Assembly: GCA_025464545.1 (NCBI GenBank) | Contig: JAODMA010000441.1 | Location: forward strand, 1 to 6,015 | Length of the DNA stretch: 6,015 bases | Direction of reading: 5' to 3' | Origin: Arthrobacter sp. | Lineage (GTDB): Bacteria > Actinomycetota > Actinomycetes > Actinomycetales > Micrococcaceae | Shown: in pieces, positions 1 to 5,910 of the stretch | How the letters are laid out: each line of letters begins with the position of its first letter | Position numbering within the stretch: position 1 is the first letter of the stretch | Translations under genes and position numbers: made by a program | The notes under the pieces: generated by a model | Databases searched by the model: none | What the model was told of the DNA's origin: nothing | Seen by the model: the letters and a program-made list of their open reading frames with translations, nothing else

Positions 1-1399
1 CCTTATCCCCGGACGCCCCTGCGCCCGTTGCCCGGCCGTCGGGGCCCGGCTTGCCGGTGATCTTCTCGTAGGCCGAGACGTTGTCCACCGCCGTGCCGTA
101 CTTGGGGAGCAGGGCCGAGCCGGCCACGGTGCTCGCAATCAGGGCATCGCTGCTCGGGCCCATCACGGATTCCGGCGCCCGAAGGCGGGTCAGGGCCACC
201 GGAGTGGGGGCGCCCTTCTCGTTCATGACGGTGATGACAGCCTCGCCGATGCCCGCCGAGGTGAGCGTCTCTTCCAGGTCGTAGTCACTCATCGGGAAGG
301 TGGACACGGTCGCCTTAAGTGCCTTGGCGTCTTCAGGTGTGTAGGCCCGCAGGGCGTGCTGCACGCGGTTGGCAAGCTGCCCCAGTACGTCGGCCGGGAC
401 GTCCTTCGGCGTCTGGGTGACAAAGAAGATCCCGACGCCCTTTGAGCGGATCAGCCGCACGGTGGTGGTGATGGCCGCCAGGAAAGCTTTCGAGGCGTCG
501 TTGAACAGCAGGTGTGCCTCATCCAGGAAGAACACGAGCTTGGGTTTGTCCAGATCGCCGGCCTCGGGCAGTTCCTCGAAGAGATCCGCCAGCAGCCACA
601 TCAGGAAGGTGGAGAAGAGCATCGGCTTCGTCTGCAGCGTGGGCAGCTCCAGGCAGCTGACGACGCCGCGGCCGTCCGGGGCCGTCCGCATCAGCTCAGC
701 GGTGTCGAACTCGGGTTCGCCGAAGAACTTTTCCATGCCCTGCGCTTCGAGCGTGATGAGTTCCCGGAGGATGACTCCGGCGGTGGCTTTGGAGAGCCCG
801 CCGAGTTCCTTGAGTTCGTCCTTGCCTTCGTCCGAGGTGAGGAACGCGATGACGGCGCGCAGGTCCTTCAGGTCGATCAGTTCGAGGTTGTTCTTGTCCG
901 CGAAGTGGAAGACCAGCTGGAGGCTGGATTCCTGCGTGTCATTGAGCTCCATGATGCGGGAGAGCAGGATGGGTCCGAAGGACGTAACGGTGGCGCGGAC
1001 CGGGATGCCGTTGCCGTCGCCGCCGAGGGCACGGAATTCCACCGGGAACGTCTTCCCGGACCACGGCTGGCCGATGCTCTCGGTGCGGGCCAGAAGCTTC
1101 CCGGTGCCGGTGGCGGCGGTAGCCAGCCCGGACAGGTCGCCCTTGATGTCGGCAAGGAACACGGGCACCCCGGCGGCCGAGAGCTGTTCGGCCATCATGT
1201 GCAGGGTGACGGTCTTGCCGGTGCCGGTCGCGCCGGCCACCAGGCCGTGCCGGTTCATCATCGACAGCGGTAGCCGGACGGGAGCGTCCTTATGGAGTTC
1301 GCCGTCGATGATCGCCGCGCCCAGCTCGATCGTAGGCCCCTCGAGGGTATAGCCCTTCTGGATCGTGGCGACTTTGTCTGCAGTGGATTTGATGGCCAT
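1..1399 (-). CDS. DUF853 / HerA-like P-loop ATPase (YjgR family), 3'-truncated by window edge
   Basis: Reading the minus strand from the ATG at 1399-1397 gives 466 uninterrupted codons to the left edge, so the C-terminus is missing. The protein begins MAIKSTADKVATIQKGYTLE. A Walker A motif, GATGTGKT, lies at residues 56-63. A Walker B stretch, VFFLDEAHLLF, has its acidic pair at D293/E294. A sensor-like VTQTPKDVP has Q329, followed by NRVQHALRAYTPED (about 344-358). This order is that of the DUF853 helicase HerA-like family (E. coli YjgR and its actinobacterial relatives, roughly 500-600 residues). They are cytoplasmic, FtsK/HerA-type hexameric ATPases of unclear physiological role. The last visible stretch is Gly/Ala-rich and looks like the linker before the usual C-terminal helix. 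An in-frame TAA at 1411-1409 blocks any earlier start. No Shine-Dalgarno precedes the ATG. Family assignment is firm; the biochemical role is not. Confidence 0.93.
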   Translation of the reverse strand, partial: MAIKSTADKVATIQKGYTLEGPTIELGAAIIDGELHKDAPVRLPLSMMNRHGLVAGATGTGKTVTLHMMAEQLSAAGVPVFLADIKGDLSGLATAATGTGKLLARTESIGQPWSGKTFPVEFRALGGDGNGIPVRATVTSFGPILLSRIMELNDTQESSLQLVFHFADKNNLELIDLKDLRAVIAFLTSDEGKDELKELGGLSKATAGVILRELITLEAQGMEKFFGEPEFDTAELMRTAPDGRGVVSCLELPTLQTKPMLFSTFLMWLLADLFEELPEAGDLDKPKLVFFLDEAHLLFNDASKAFLAAITTTVRLIRSKGVGIFFVTQTPKDVPADVLGQLANRVQHALRAYTPEDAKALKATVSTFPMSDYDLEETLTSAGIGEAVITVMNEKGAPTPVALTRLRAPESVMGPSSDALIASTVAGSALLPKYGTAVDNVSAYEKITGKPGPDGRATGAGASGDK

Positions 1400-1405
1400 G
1401 CCGTT

Positions 1406-1411
1406 AGCTTA
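1406..1411 (-). promoter_or_regulatory. Possible -10 box for leaderless HerA-like transcript
   Basis: On the minus strand TAAGCT occupies positions -12 to -7 relative to the A of the HerA-like ATG. It matches the actinobacterial TANNNT pattern at the spacing expected when transcription starts on the start codon itself. The gene has no visible Shine-Dalgarno, which fits a leaderless mRNA. No -35 match is seen, because that region is occupied by the hairpin at 1411-1439. This is inference from spacing and composition. Confidence 0.3.
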
Positions 1412-1439
1412 GCCGGGTCCGGCTGCCCCGGACCCGGCT
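1411..1439 (-). terminator. Perfect 12-bp GC hairpin between DJ-1 and HerA-like genes
   Basis: The arms agccgggtccgg (1411-1422) and ccggacccggct (1428-1439) are perfect inverted repeats around a 5-base loop. It lies 65-93 bases past the stop of the minus-strand DJ-1 gene and ends 11 bases before the HerA-like ATG. There is no T-run after it on either strand, so it would be a U-less, actinobacterial-style terminator. It could instead be a regulatory structure near the HerA-like promoter. Confidence 0.5.
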
Positions 1440-1451
1440 GGGCGGCGCTGT

Positions 1452-1474
1452 TGCCGGGCGCCCATCGCCCGGCA
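1452..1474 (-). terminator. 9-bp hairpin downstream of DJ-1 gene
   Basis: tgccgggcg (1452-1460) and cgcccggca (1466-1474) form a perfect 9-bp stem with loop cccat. It begins 29 bases after the stop codon of the minus-strand DJ-1 gene and is the nearer of two tandem hairpins. Its position and stability suit a terminator, but no U-tract follows. Confidence 0.5.
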
Positions 1475-1503
1475 CGGACAACTCCTGCGCAGTGGTCCGG
1501 GCG

Positions 1504-2205
1504 CTATTCGGCGAGGGCCGTGAGGACGGCCTTCGCGACGTCCTCACTGGACTGCGGGTTCTGCCCGCTGATGAGGTTGCCGTCGCGGACCACGTGCGAC
1601 GTCCATGCCGCACTGTTCTCCACGATCGCGCCCTTGTCCCTCAGCGCATCCTCGACGAACCACGGCGTGTTGGGGCCGGTGCCGCCTTTGAGTTCCTCCT
1701 CATTGGTGAAAACGGTGAGGCGGCGGCCCGCAAAAGCGAACGAGCCGGAGTCGTCAACGGCGCTAAGCAGGGCTGCCGGACCGTGACAGAACGGCGCAAT
1801 GACCTTGCCGGCCGTGTTGGCCTCGACCAGTAGGCTGCCCAGGTCTGCGTCCCGGTAAAGGTCGGTCATGGGGCCGTGGCCACCGGGCAGAACGATGGCG
1901 TCGTAGCTCGCGGGGTCGACGTCGGCCAGCGCCAGGGGCGCGGATAGCTCGGTGCCGATGTCCGCCAGGTACTGCCGGAAGCTGTCGGCACGGTCCTGCC
2001 CGCCGGCGGACTCGGCGGCGAGGCTTACCTCGTCGACCGTGGGCTTCGCGCCGCCCGGGGTCGCCAGCCGGACAGTGTGCCCGGCATCGAGGAGGGTCCG
2101 GTGTGAAACCACCAGTTCCTCGGCCCAATAGCCAGTGGGGTGTTTGCTGCCGTCGCGCATGGTGAGGGAATCGGCGGCGGATACGACCATCAGAATGTCA
2201 GCCAT
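1504..2205 (-). CDS. DJ-1/PfpI superfamily protein, Hsp31-type (putative glyoxalase III / protein deglycase-like)
   Basis: This 233-residue cytoplasmic protein has the flavodoxin-like DJ-1/PfpI fold. Visible landmarks are the N-terminal strand ILMVVSAAD (4-12), the GYWAEEL segment with conserved Glu29/Glu30, AIVLPGGHGPMTDL (103-116), the nucleophile elbow APFCHGPAALL with Cys140-His141, FTNEEELKGG with Glu169/Glu170, and the C-terminal SGQNPQSS (214-221). The Cys-His pair plus a downstream acidic residue about 30 positions later resembles the Cys138-His139-Glu170 triad of yeast Hsp31. Its length also matches Hsp31-like enzymes rather than the shorter PfpI or YajL types. Members act on methylglyoxal or related reactive carbonyls, or serve as stress chaperones; which applies here is not determinable. 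The ATG start is supported by a good ribosome binding site. The gene is divergent from the GH25-like gene and is probably monocistronic, with two hairpins after it. Confidence 0.93.
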   Translation of the reverse strand: MADILMVVSAADSLTMRDGSKHPTGYWAEELVVSHRTLLDAGHTVRLATPGGAKPTVDEVSLAAESAGGQDRADSFRQYLADIGTELSAPLALADVDPASYDAIVLPGGHGPMTDLYRDADLGSLLVEANTAGKVIAPFCHGPAALLSAVDDSGSFAFAGRRLTVFTNEEELKGGTGPNTPWFVEDALRDKGAIVENSAAWTSHVVRDGNLISGQNPQSSEDVAKAVLTALAE

Positions 2206-2211
2206 CGTTGG

Positions 2212-2216
2212 CTCCT
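2212..2216 (-). promoter_or_regulatory. Ribosome binding site of the DJ-1/PfpI gene
   Basis: Minus-strand AGGAG lies six bases (CCAACG) before the ATG at 2205. This is the clearest Shine-Dalgarno in the window and it fixes that start. Confidence 0.8.
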
Positions 2217-2221
2217 GTTCT

Positions 2222-2238
2222 GCCGGCCCAGGGCCGGC
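2222..2238. repeat. 17-bp perfect palindrome in the DJ-1 leader
   Basis: gccggccc-a-gggccggc is a perfect inverted repeat around one central base. It ends 17 bases before the DJ-1 start and just upstream of its Shine-Dalgarno. It could be an operator for a dimeric regulator or an RNA hairpin controlling access to the ribosome binding site. A GC-rich palindrome of this size is not proof of function. Confidence 0.4.
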
Positions 2239-2259
2239 GGCTAGTTAAAGGCGGCAGGG

Positions 2260-2265
2260 TATAAC
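2260..2265 (+). promoter_or_regulatory. Weak -10 candidate for the GH25-like gene
   Basis: TATAAC on the plus strand matches TATAAT at five of six positions and lies about 95 bases upstream of the chosen GH25-like start. No convincing -35 lies 16-18 bases upstream. A rival is TACCCT at 2350-2355, which would give a leaderless mRNA from the ATG at 2361. Neither is decisive. Confidence 0.25.
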
Positions 2266-2360
2266 GGCGCAACTCCGTAAGCCTGCTCGGTATTCCTTCG
2301 GAAGTGCCCGCGGTGGCGGGTTTTCGGGCCGCCGCGGAGCTTTCTGCAGTACCCTTGGGC

Positions 2361-3164
2361 ATGCCCACCTCCCTGTTCAAGAAGCTTGCGTCCCTTGCCG
2401 TCACGCTTGGCCTGGTCCTGCTCGGGGCCGGACCGGCAGCCGCGGCCCCGCCGCGGGCTTCCGACCCGGCGGGCATTGACGTGTCCTGGCCGCAGTGCGG
2501 CAAGACCCTTCCCCAACGGCCAGCCTTTGCCATTGTCGGCGTAAACAACGGCCTGGCCAACACCACCAACCCGTGCCTTGCGGCGCAAATGGCGTGGGCG
2601 GGCACGGCCAAGACGCCCGCCGTGACGTCGCAGCCCCGGGTGGCGCTCTACGTCAACACGGCCAATCCCGGACTGCAGGGCTCCTGGTGGCCCACCTCGA
2701 ACACATACAAGGGCACCCGCGTGGCGAACCCCTACGGGAACTGCGCGTTGCGGGTCTTCAAAGCCTGCTCGTACATGTACGGCTACGCGAAGGCCTACGA
2801 CGACGCCACCGTCCGTGGAGTCAGCAAGCCCGCGACCTATATGTGGTGGCTCGATGTGGAAACCGAAAACAGCTGGCAGAGCGACAAGGCAGCCAACGCG
2901 GCCGTGCTCGAGGGCATGACCGCCTACTTCCAGAAAATCGGTGCCCGCGTGGGTATCTATTCCACCGGCTACCAGTGGCGGCAGATCGCCGGTTCCGTAC
3001 CCTCCACGAGCCCACTGGCAGCCCTGCCGAACTGGCTCGCGGGTGCGTCGTCGTTGACCGGGGCCAAAGCGAACTGTTCCCTTCCCGGGCTGACGCCCCG
3101 CAGCCGCGTGGCCATGACGCAATACGTCTCCGGCGGGCTTGACTACAACTTCTCGTGCCGCTGA
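2361..3164 (+). CDS. Secreted GH25/lysozyme-fold-like protein (actinobacterial WPQCG type)
   Basis: The 267-residue product begins with a clear signal peptide: Lys7-Lys8, a hydrophobic core at about 9-22, and an Ala-rich cleavage zone at 26-29. The mature part keeps the skeleton of GH25 lysozyme-type TIM barrels. The N-terminal GIDVSWPQC has Asp40, a central WWLDVET has Asp165 and Glu167 (the DxE of GH25), VGIYSTGYQW lies at 197-206, NWLAGAS at 224-230, and a terminal TQYVSGGLDYNF has Gln254 and Asp261. Six cysteines (46, 72, 128, 136, 239, 266) could form three disulfides, as suits an exported protein. In GH25 enzymes the corresponding acidic residues cleave peptidoglycan glycan strands. This divergent actinobacterial group is usually left as hypothetical, so muramidase activity is inference. 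An in-frame GTG at 2304 would place 19 extra residues before the signal peptide and lacks a spaced ribosome binding site, so the ATG at 2361 was chosen. Its own Shine-Dalgarno is also poor. Confidence 0.82.
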   Translation: MPTSLFKKLASLAVTLGLVLLGAGPAAAAPPRASDPAGIDVSWPQCGKTLPQRPAFAIVGVNNGLANTTNPCLAAQMAWAGTAKTPAVTSQPRVALYVNTANPGLQGSWWPTSNTYKGTRVANPYGNCALRVFKACSYMYGYAKAYDDATVRGVSKPATYMWWLDVETENSWQSDKAANAAVLEGMTAYFQKIGARVGIYSTGYQWRQIAGSVPSTSPLAALPNWLAGASSLTGAKANCSLPGLTPRSRVAMTQYVSGGLDYNFSCR

Positions 3165-3311
3165 GCGACTGACCCGCCGGACGGCATCGATCGAGGGCAA
3201 TCAGCCGGTGCAGAAATAACCCGGGTACCGCCGTCGTTGTGATTGTTGTGCGTCTGCTGCCAACCGGTGCGACGCCTGACAACATTCCGCTACGAAGGGC
3301 CGGCTTTTTCC

Positions 3312-4301
3312 GTGACTGTACCGCTTTCCATTCTTGACCTGGCAACCATCGGCAAGGGCCAGACGGCGGCAGAGAGCTTCGCGGGAAGTGTGGCCATGGC
3401 CCAGCTCGCCGAGAAGCTGGGCTACCGGCGGGTCTGGTATGCCGAGCACCACAACATGTCCGCTATTGCCTCCTCGGCCACCAGTGTGCTCATTGCCCAC
3501 ATCGCCGCCCACACCGAGAGCATCCGGCTCGGCGCCGGCGGGGTGATGCTGCCGAACCACTCGCCGCTGACCATCGCCGAGCAGTTCGGCACGCTGGCGA
3601 CGCTGCACCCGGATCGGATCGATCTAGGCCTGGGGCGGGCTCCCGGCAGCGACCAAAACACCCTGCGTGCCCTGCGCCGCGATCCGATGTCCTCGGAAAG
3701 CTTCCCTCAGCACGTCCTGGAACTCCAGGGTTACTTGAGCGGCCACACCCGCATCCCCGGCGTGGAGGCAACCCCCGGCAAGGGCACCAACGTGCCGCTG
3801 TACATTCTGGGCTCTTCCCTGTTTGGTGCCCGGCTCGCCGCCCAGTTGGGCCTGCCGTACGCGTTTGCGTCGCACTTCGCCCCCAACGCGCTGCAGGACG
3901 CGGTCGCCCTTTACCGCCGCGAGTTCAAGCCCTCCAGGCAGCTCGATGCCCCGCACGTGATCGCTGGCGTCAACGTGATTGCGGCGGACTCGGCTGCTGA
4001 GGCCCAGTCCGCGTTCCGCGAGACCCTGCGCGCCCGTGTCTCGCTGTTCTTCGGCAATGGCCGGGTGTTCAGCGATGACGAGGCGGACATGATCCTGGAC
4101 TCGGCGCAGGGCCAGCACGTGGGCCAGATGATGAAGTACTCCGCCATCGGCACTTCGGACACCGTGCTGGAGTACCTCGACGAGTTCACCGCCCACGCGG
4201 ACGCCGACGAGCTGATCGTTGCGCACCAGAGCACCGGAGTCGAGGGTCGGCTGCGCTCCGTTGAGCTGGTGGCCCAGGCCGCAGGCCTCGTAAGGGACTA
4301 A
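3312..4301 (+). CDS. LLM-class flavin-dependent oxidoreductase, YhbW / MsnO8-like
   Basis: The 329-residue protein belongs to the bacterial luciferase-like monooxygenase superfamily (TIM barrel, reduced FMN used with oxygen). It closely resembles E. coli YhbW as I recall that sequence: [14 protein letters not shown] near the N-terminus, WYAEHHNM (42-49), [11 protein letters not shown] (76-86), [13 protein letters not shown] (102-114), [19 protein letters not shown] (164-182), and FASHFAP (185-191). Length is normal for the family. The substrate is unknown; relatives are called alkanal-monooxygenase-like without proof. The GTG at 3312 was chosen because family members begin a few residues before SILDL. 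The frame stays open upstream to TTG 3243, adding 23 unconserved, Cys-containing residues. A weak GAAGGG lies 12 bases before the GTG. The gene follows the GH25-like gene after 147 bases without a clear terminator or promoter, so co-transcription is possible. Confidence 0.92.
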   Translation: MTVPLSILDLATIGKGQTAAESFAGSVAMAQLAEKLGYRRVWYAEHHNMSAIASSATSVLIAHIAAHTESIRLGAGGVMLPNHSPLTIAEQFGTLATLHPDRIDLGLGRAPGSDQNTLRALRRDPMSSESFPQHVLELQGYLSGHTRIPGVEATPGKGTNVPLYILGSSLFGARLAAQLGLPYAFASHFAPNALQDAVALYRREFKPSRQLDAPHVIAGVNVIAADSAAEAQSAFRETLRARVSLFFGNGRVFSDDEADMILDSAQGQHVGQMMKYSAIGTSDTVLEYLDEFTAHADADELIVAHQSTGVEGRLRSVELVAQAAGLVRD

Positions 4302-4335
4302 GCGCCTCCCGGGCGAAGACGAAGGCCCCGAAAAT

Positions 4336-4363
4336 GCCCGGCCCCGGATCGCCGGTGCCGGGC
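4336..4363 (+). terminator. Hairpin after the LLM oxidoreductase gene
   Basis: The outer arms gcccggc (4336-4342) and gccgggc (4357-4363) continue, past one c/t mismatch, into an inner ccgg/ccgg stem around loop atcg. This gives 11 GC-rich pairs starting 34 bases after the stop codon. There is no T-run, as is common in high-GC actinobacteria. It separates the LLM gene from the promoter at 4374. Confidence 0.5.
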
Positions 4364-4373
4364 GGACAAGTCG

Positions 4374-4402
4374 TTGACTTCGTAGGGGCGTGACCCTACG
4401 GT
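4374..4402 (+). promoter_or_regulatory. Housekeeping-sigma promoter for the beta-helix gene
   Basis: TTGACT (4374-4379) and TACGGT (4397-4402) are separated by exactly 17 bases. They match the actinobacterial -35 (TTGAC) and -10 (TANNNT) consensus. Transcription would start near 4408-4410, giving a leader of about 85-110 bases before the beta-helix gene. It is the best promoter match I found in the window. Confidence 0.6.
4381..4400. promoter_or_regulatory. Candidate operator: palindrome inside the promoter spacer
   Basis: cgtaggg (4381-4387) and ccctacg (4394-4400) form a perfect 7-bp inverted repeat around gcgtga. It fills the spacer and overlaps the first four bases of the -10 box. A dimeric repressor bound here would block RNA polymerase. 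The regulator is not encoded in the window. Confidence 0.45.
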
Positions 4403-4491
4403 TAAGCCCTCTAGGCGGTCGGCGACGTCGGTTGCCTGGCCGTTATACGCCGCCGTCGTGACATCGGCAGTCGTTACACCCGCATTCCGGG

Positions 4492-5907
4492 ATGGTTTGG
4501 AAAATTCCAGGGGCAATCTTGAAAATCAAGGCCACCGCTGCAGCCACTGTAATGACCCTGTTAGTCATGGTCGGCCTCATCCAAGGTGCCTCGTCCCCGG
4601 CATTGGTCTCCGGTCCGGCATCGGCCGCCGGACAGTCATCCACGGCGCTGGACGGCCCGCAGCCGGCGTCGGGCACCGGGACGACGTATTACGTCAGTGA
4701 CGCTGGCGATGACAGCAATGTAGGGACTTCGGTGGAGGCCCCCTGGAAGTCGCTCTCGAAGGTCAACGAGATCGTTTTGAAACCGGGGGATTCCGTCAGC
4801 CTGCGCCGGGGTGACACCTGGAACGGCGGCATTGTTGTCGACGAGAGCGGAACGGCTCGAGCGGCCATCACCTTGAACAGTTACGGAAGCGGAAGTCTGC
4901 CAACGATCGTGGTGGGTCAGACAGGAAGCTGCGTCCGGGTTAATGGCGACTTTGTCACGGTGGACGGAGTGCGGGCAGAGGGATGTGGCTACTCGGGTTT
5001 CAGCATCTATGGTGACCATGGCGTCGTGAAGAATGCCGATGCGGTTAACAATGCGGCCGGCATCCAGGTTGGCAAGGGCTCCGATTTCGGCAAATATACG
5101 AATAACACCCTGACGGGCAACAACATCATGAACGTCAACACACCTGGCGTAAGTTGCGGAACCCCGGGCGCCGTCTACTGCAACGACGATTCCGGGGCAT
5201 TCGGGGTGCTGATCAACGGTAGCGACAACGAATTTTCCGGCAACACGATCACCGGCTCCACGGCGACCTCCTACGATTTCAGTCACGACGGTGCAGCCTT
5301 TGAAATCTTTAATGGCAGCCGCAACAAGATCCACCACAACGTGTCCGTGGACAACAATGTTTTTTCCGAGATCGGGCGGTCCAACGGAACGGCTGACGGC
5401 AACACCTTCAGCTACAACCTCATCCGCGCTAGCTGCGGCGTCGCATGTTCCCAGGCCACCGGGCTGATCGCCCGCGGCCCGACTTCTTCCTTTGGCCCGA
5501 CCAACGACACCGTCTTTGAACACAACACCGTCTGGTTGGACGGCGCTGAATCCAAGGCGGTGGTCTGCCACGCATCCTGCCCTTCCTCCACGGTGATCAG
5601 GGCGAACATCCTGGTGGGCATGAGTAACTCCCTGTGGATGGACGGCTCCGGCTGGACCGAGACCCAGAACGTCCTCAACGGCCCCACCAACATATCGCCG
5701 AGTGACAGCTCCAGCACCGCTCCGGCGCGGTTCGTGGACGCGCCCGCTGACCTGCATTTGTCGACGAACAGCCCCGCGATCGACCGGGCCGGCCCAAGCC
5801 CCGCCGGGCTGGACCTCTCCGGGAAATCAATACCGCAAAACGGCGACTGCGCCGGAACCAGCGCGGCTGATTCGGGCGTCTACGAGTACACCGCCCCGAA
5901 CTGCTGA
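4492..5907 (+). CDS. Secreted right-handed parallel beta-helix protein with choice-of-anchor-Q-like C-terminus
   Basis: From the ATG at 4492 the product has 471 residues. A signal peptide has Lys4, Lys11 and Lys13, a hydrophobic core at about 14-30, and a likely cleavage after ASA/A at 43-46. The N-terminal TYYVSDAGDD (65-74), APWKSLSKVN (83-92) and LKPGDSVSLRRGDTWNGG (96-113) form the entry motif typical of DUF1565/pectate-lyase-like beta-helix proteins. Asn-rich beta-helix coils follow at about 145-380, for example GVLINGSDNEFSGNTITGS and FEIFNGSRNKIHHNVSV. The end, FVDAPADLHLSTNSPAID (414-431) to SGVYEY (461-466), resembles choice-of-anchor Q domains. Ten cysteines, including the final residue, suggest disulfides. 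There is no LPXTG motif or C-terminal membrane segment. Such proteins are often polysaccharide lyases or epimerases, but no catalytic set could be assigned. GC is lower than in neighbours, and an intact GH15 gene seems to have been broken just downstream. TTG 4519 is a rival start. Confidence 0.88.
   Translation: MVWKIPGAILKIKATAAATVMTLLVMVGLIQGASSPALVSGPASAAGQSSTALDGPQPASGTGTTYYVSDAGDDSNVGTSVEAPWKSLSKVNEIVLKPGDSVSLRRGDTWNGGIVVDESGTARAAITLNSYGSGSLPTIVVGQTGSCVRVNGDFVTVDGVRAEGCGYSGFSIYGDHGVVKNADAVNNAAGIQVGKGSDFGKYTNNTLTGNNIMNVNTPGVSCGTPGAVYCNDDSGAFGVLINGSDNEFSGNTITGSTATSYDFSHDGAAFEIFNGSRNKIHHNVSVDNNVFSEIGRSNGTADGNTFSYNLIRASCGVACSQATGLIARGPTSSFGPTNDTVFEHNTVWLDGAESKAVVCHASCPSSTVIRANILVGMSNSLWMDGSGWTETQNVLNGPTNISPSDSSSTAPARFVDAPADLHLSTNSPAIDRAGPSPAGLDLSGKSIPQNGDCAGTSAADSGVYEYTAPNC
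4509..4513 (+). promoter_or_regulatory. Shine-Dalgarno-like AGGGG favouring a TTG start at 4519
   Basis: AGGGG lies five bases before the in-frame TTG at 4519, whereas the ATG at 4492 has only GGG directly abutting it. Starting at TTG would give MKIKATAAATV, a compact and conventional signal-peptide n-region, and a 462-residue protein. The match to the anti-Shine-Dalgarno is partial, so both starts remain open. Confidence 0.4.
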
Positions 5908-5910
5908 CCC

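Noticed and set aside
369..1352. Long plus-strand open frame (327 codons) across the HerA-like gene
   Set aside because: It is antisense to a gene with clear Walker A and B motifs. Its translation is Ser/Arg-rich without family features, as expected for a reverse-frame shadow in high-GC DNA.
1492..1833. Plus-strand open frame of 113 codons inside the DJ-1 region
   Set aside because: Antisense to the nucleophile-elbow half of the DJ-1 gene and with no start signal or family match.
2308..2337. Imperfect 10-bp hairpin (ccgcggtggc / gccgccgcgg) upstream of the GH25-like start
   Set aside because: It is GC-rich with one wobble pair and a 10-base loop, and it is neither placed as a terminator nor close enough to the start to suggest control of translation. 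Probably compositional.
3130..3180. Inverted repeat ccggcggg / cccgccgg at the end of the GH25-like gene as a terminator
   Set aside because: The arms are separated by 35 bases that include the coding end and stop codon, and no T-run follows. It is not a convincing terminator.
2241..3200. Minus-strand open frame (319 codons) across the GH25-like gene
   Set aside because: The translation is Gly/Arg/His-rich and featureless. The plus strand has a signal peptide and GH25 motifs in the same bases.
4636..5757. Minus-strand open frame (373 codons) across the beta-helix gene
   Set aside because: It has no recognisable motif, and the opposite strand encodes a well-formed beta-helix protein.
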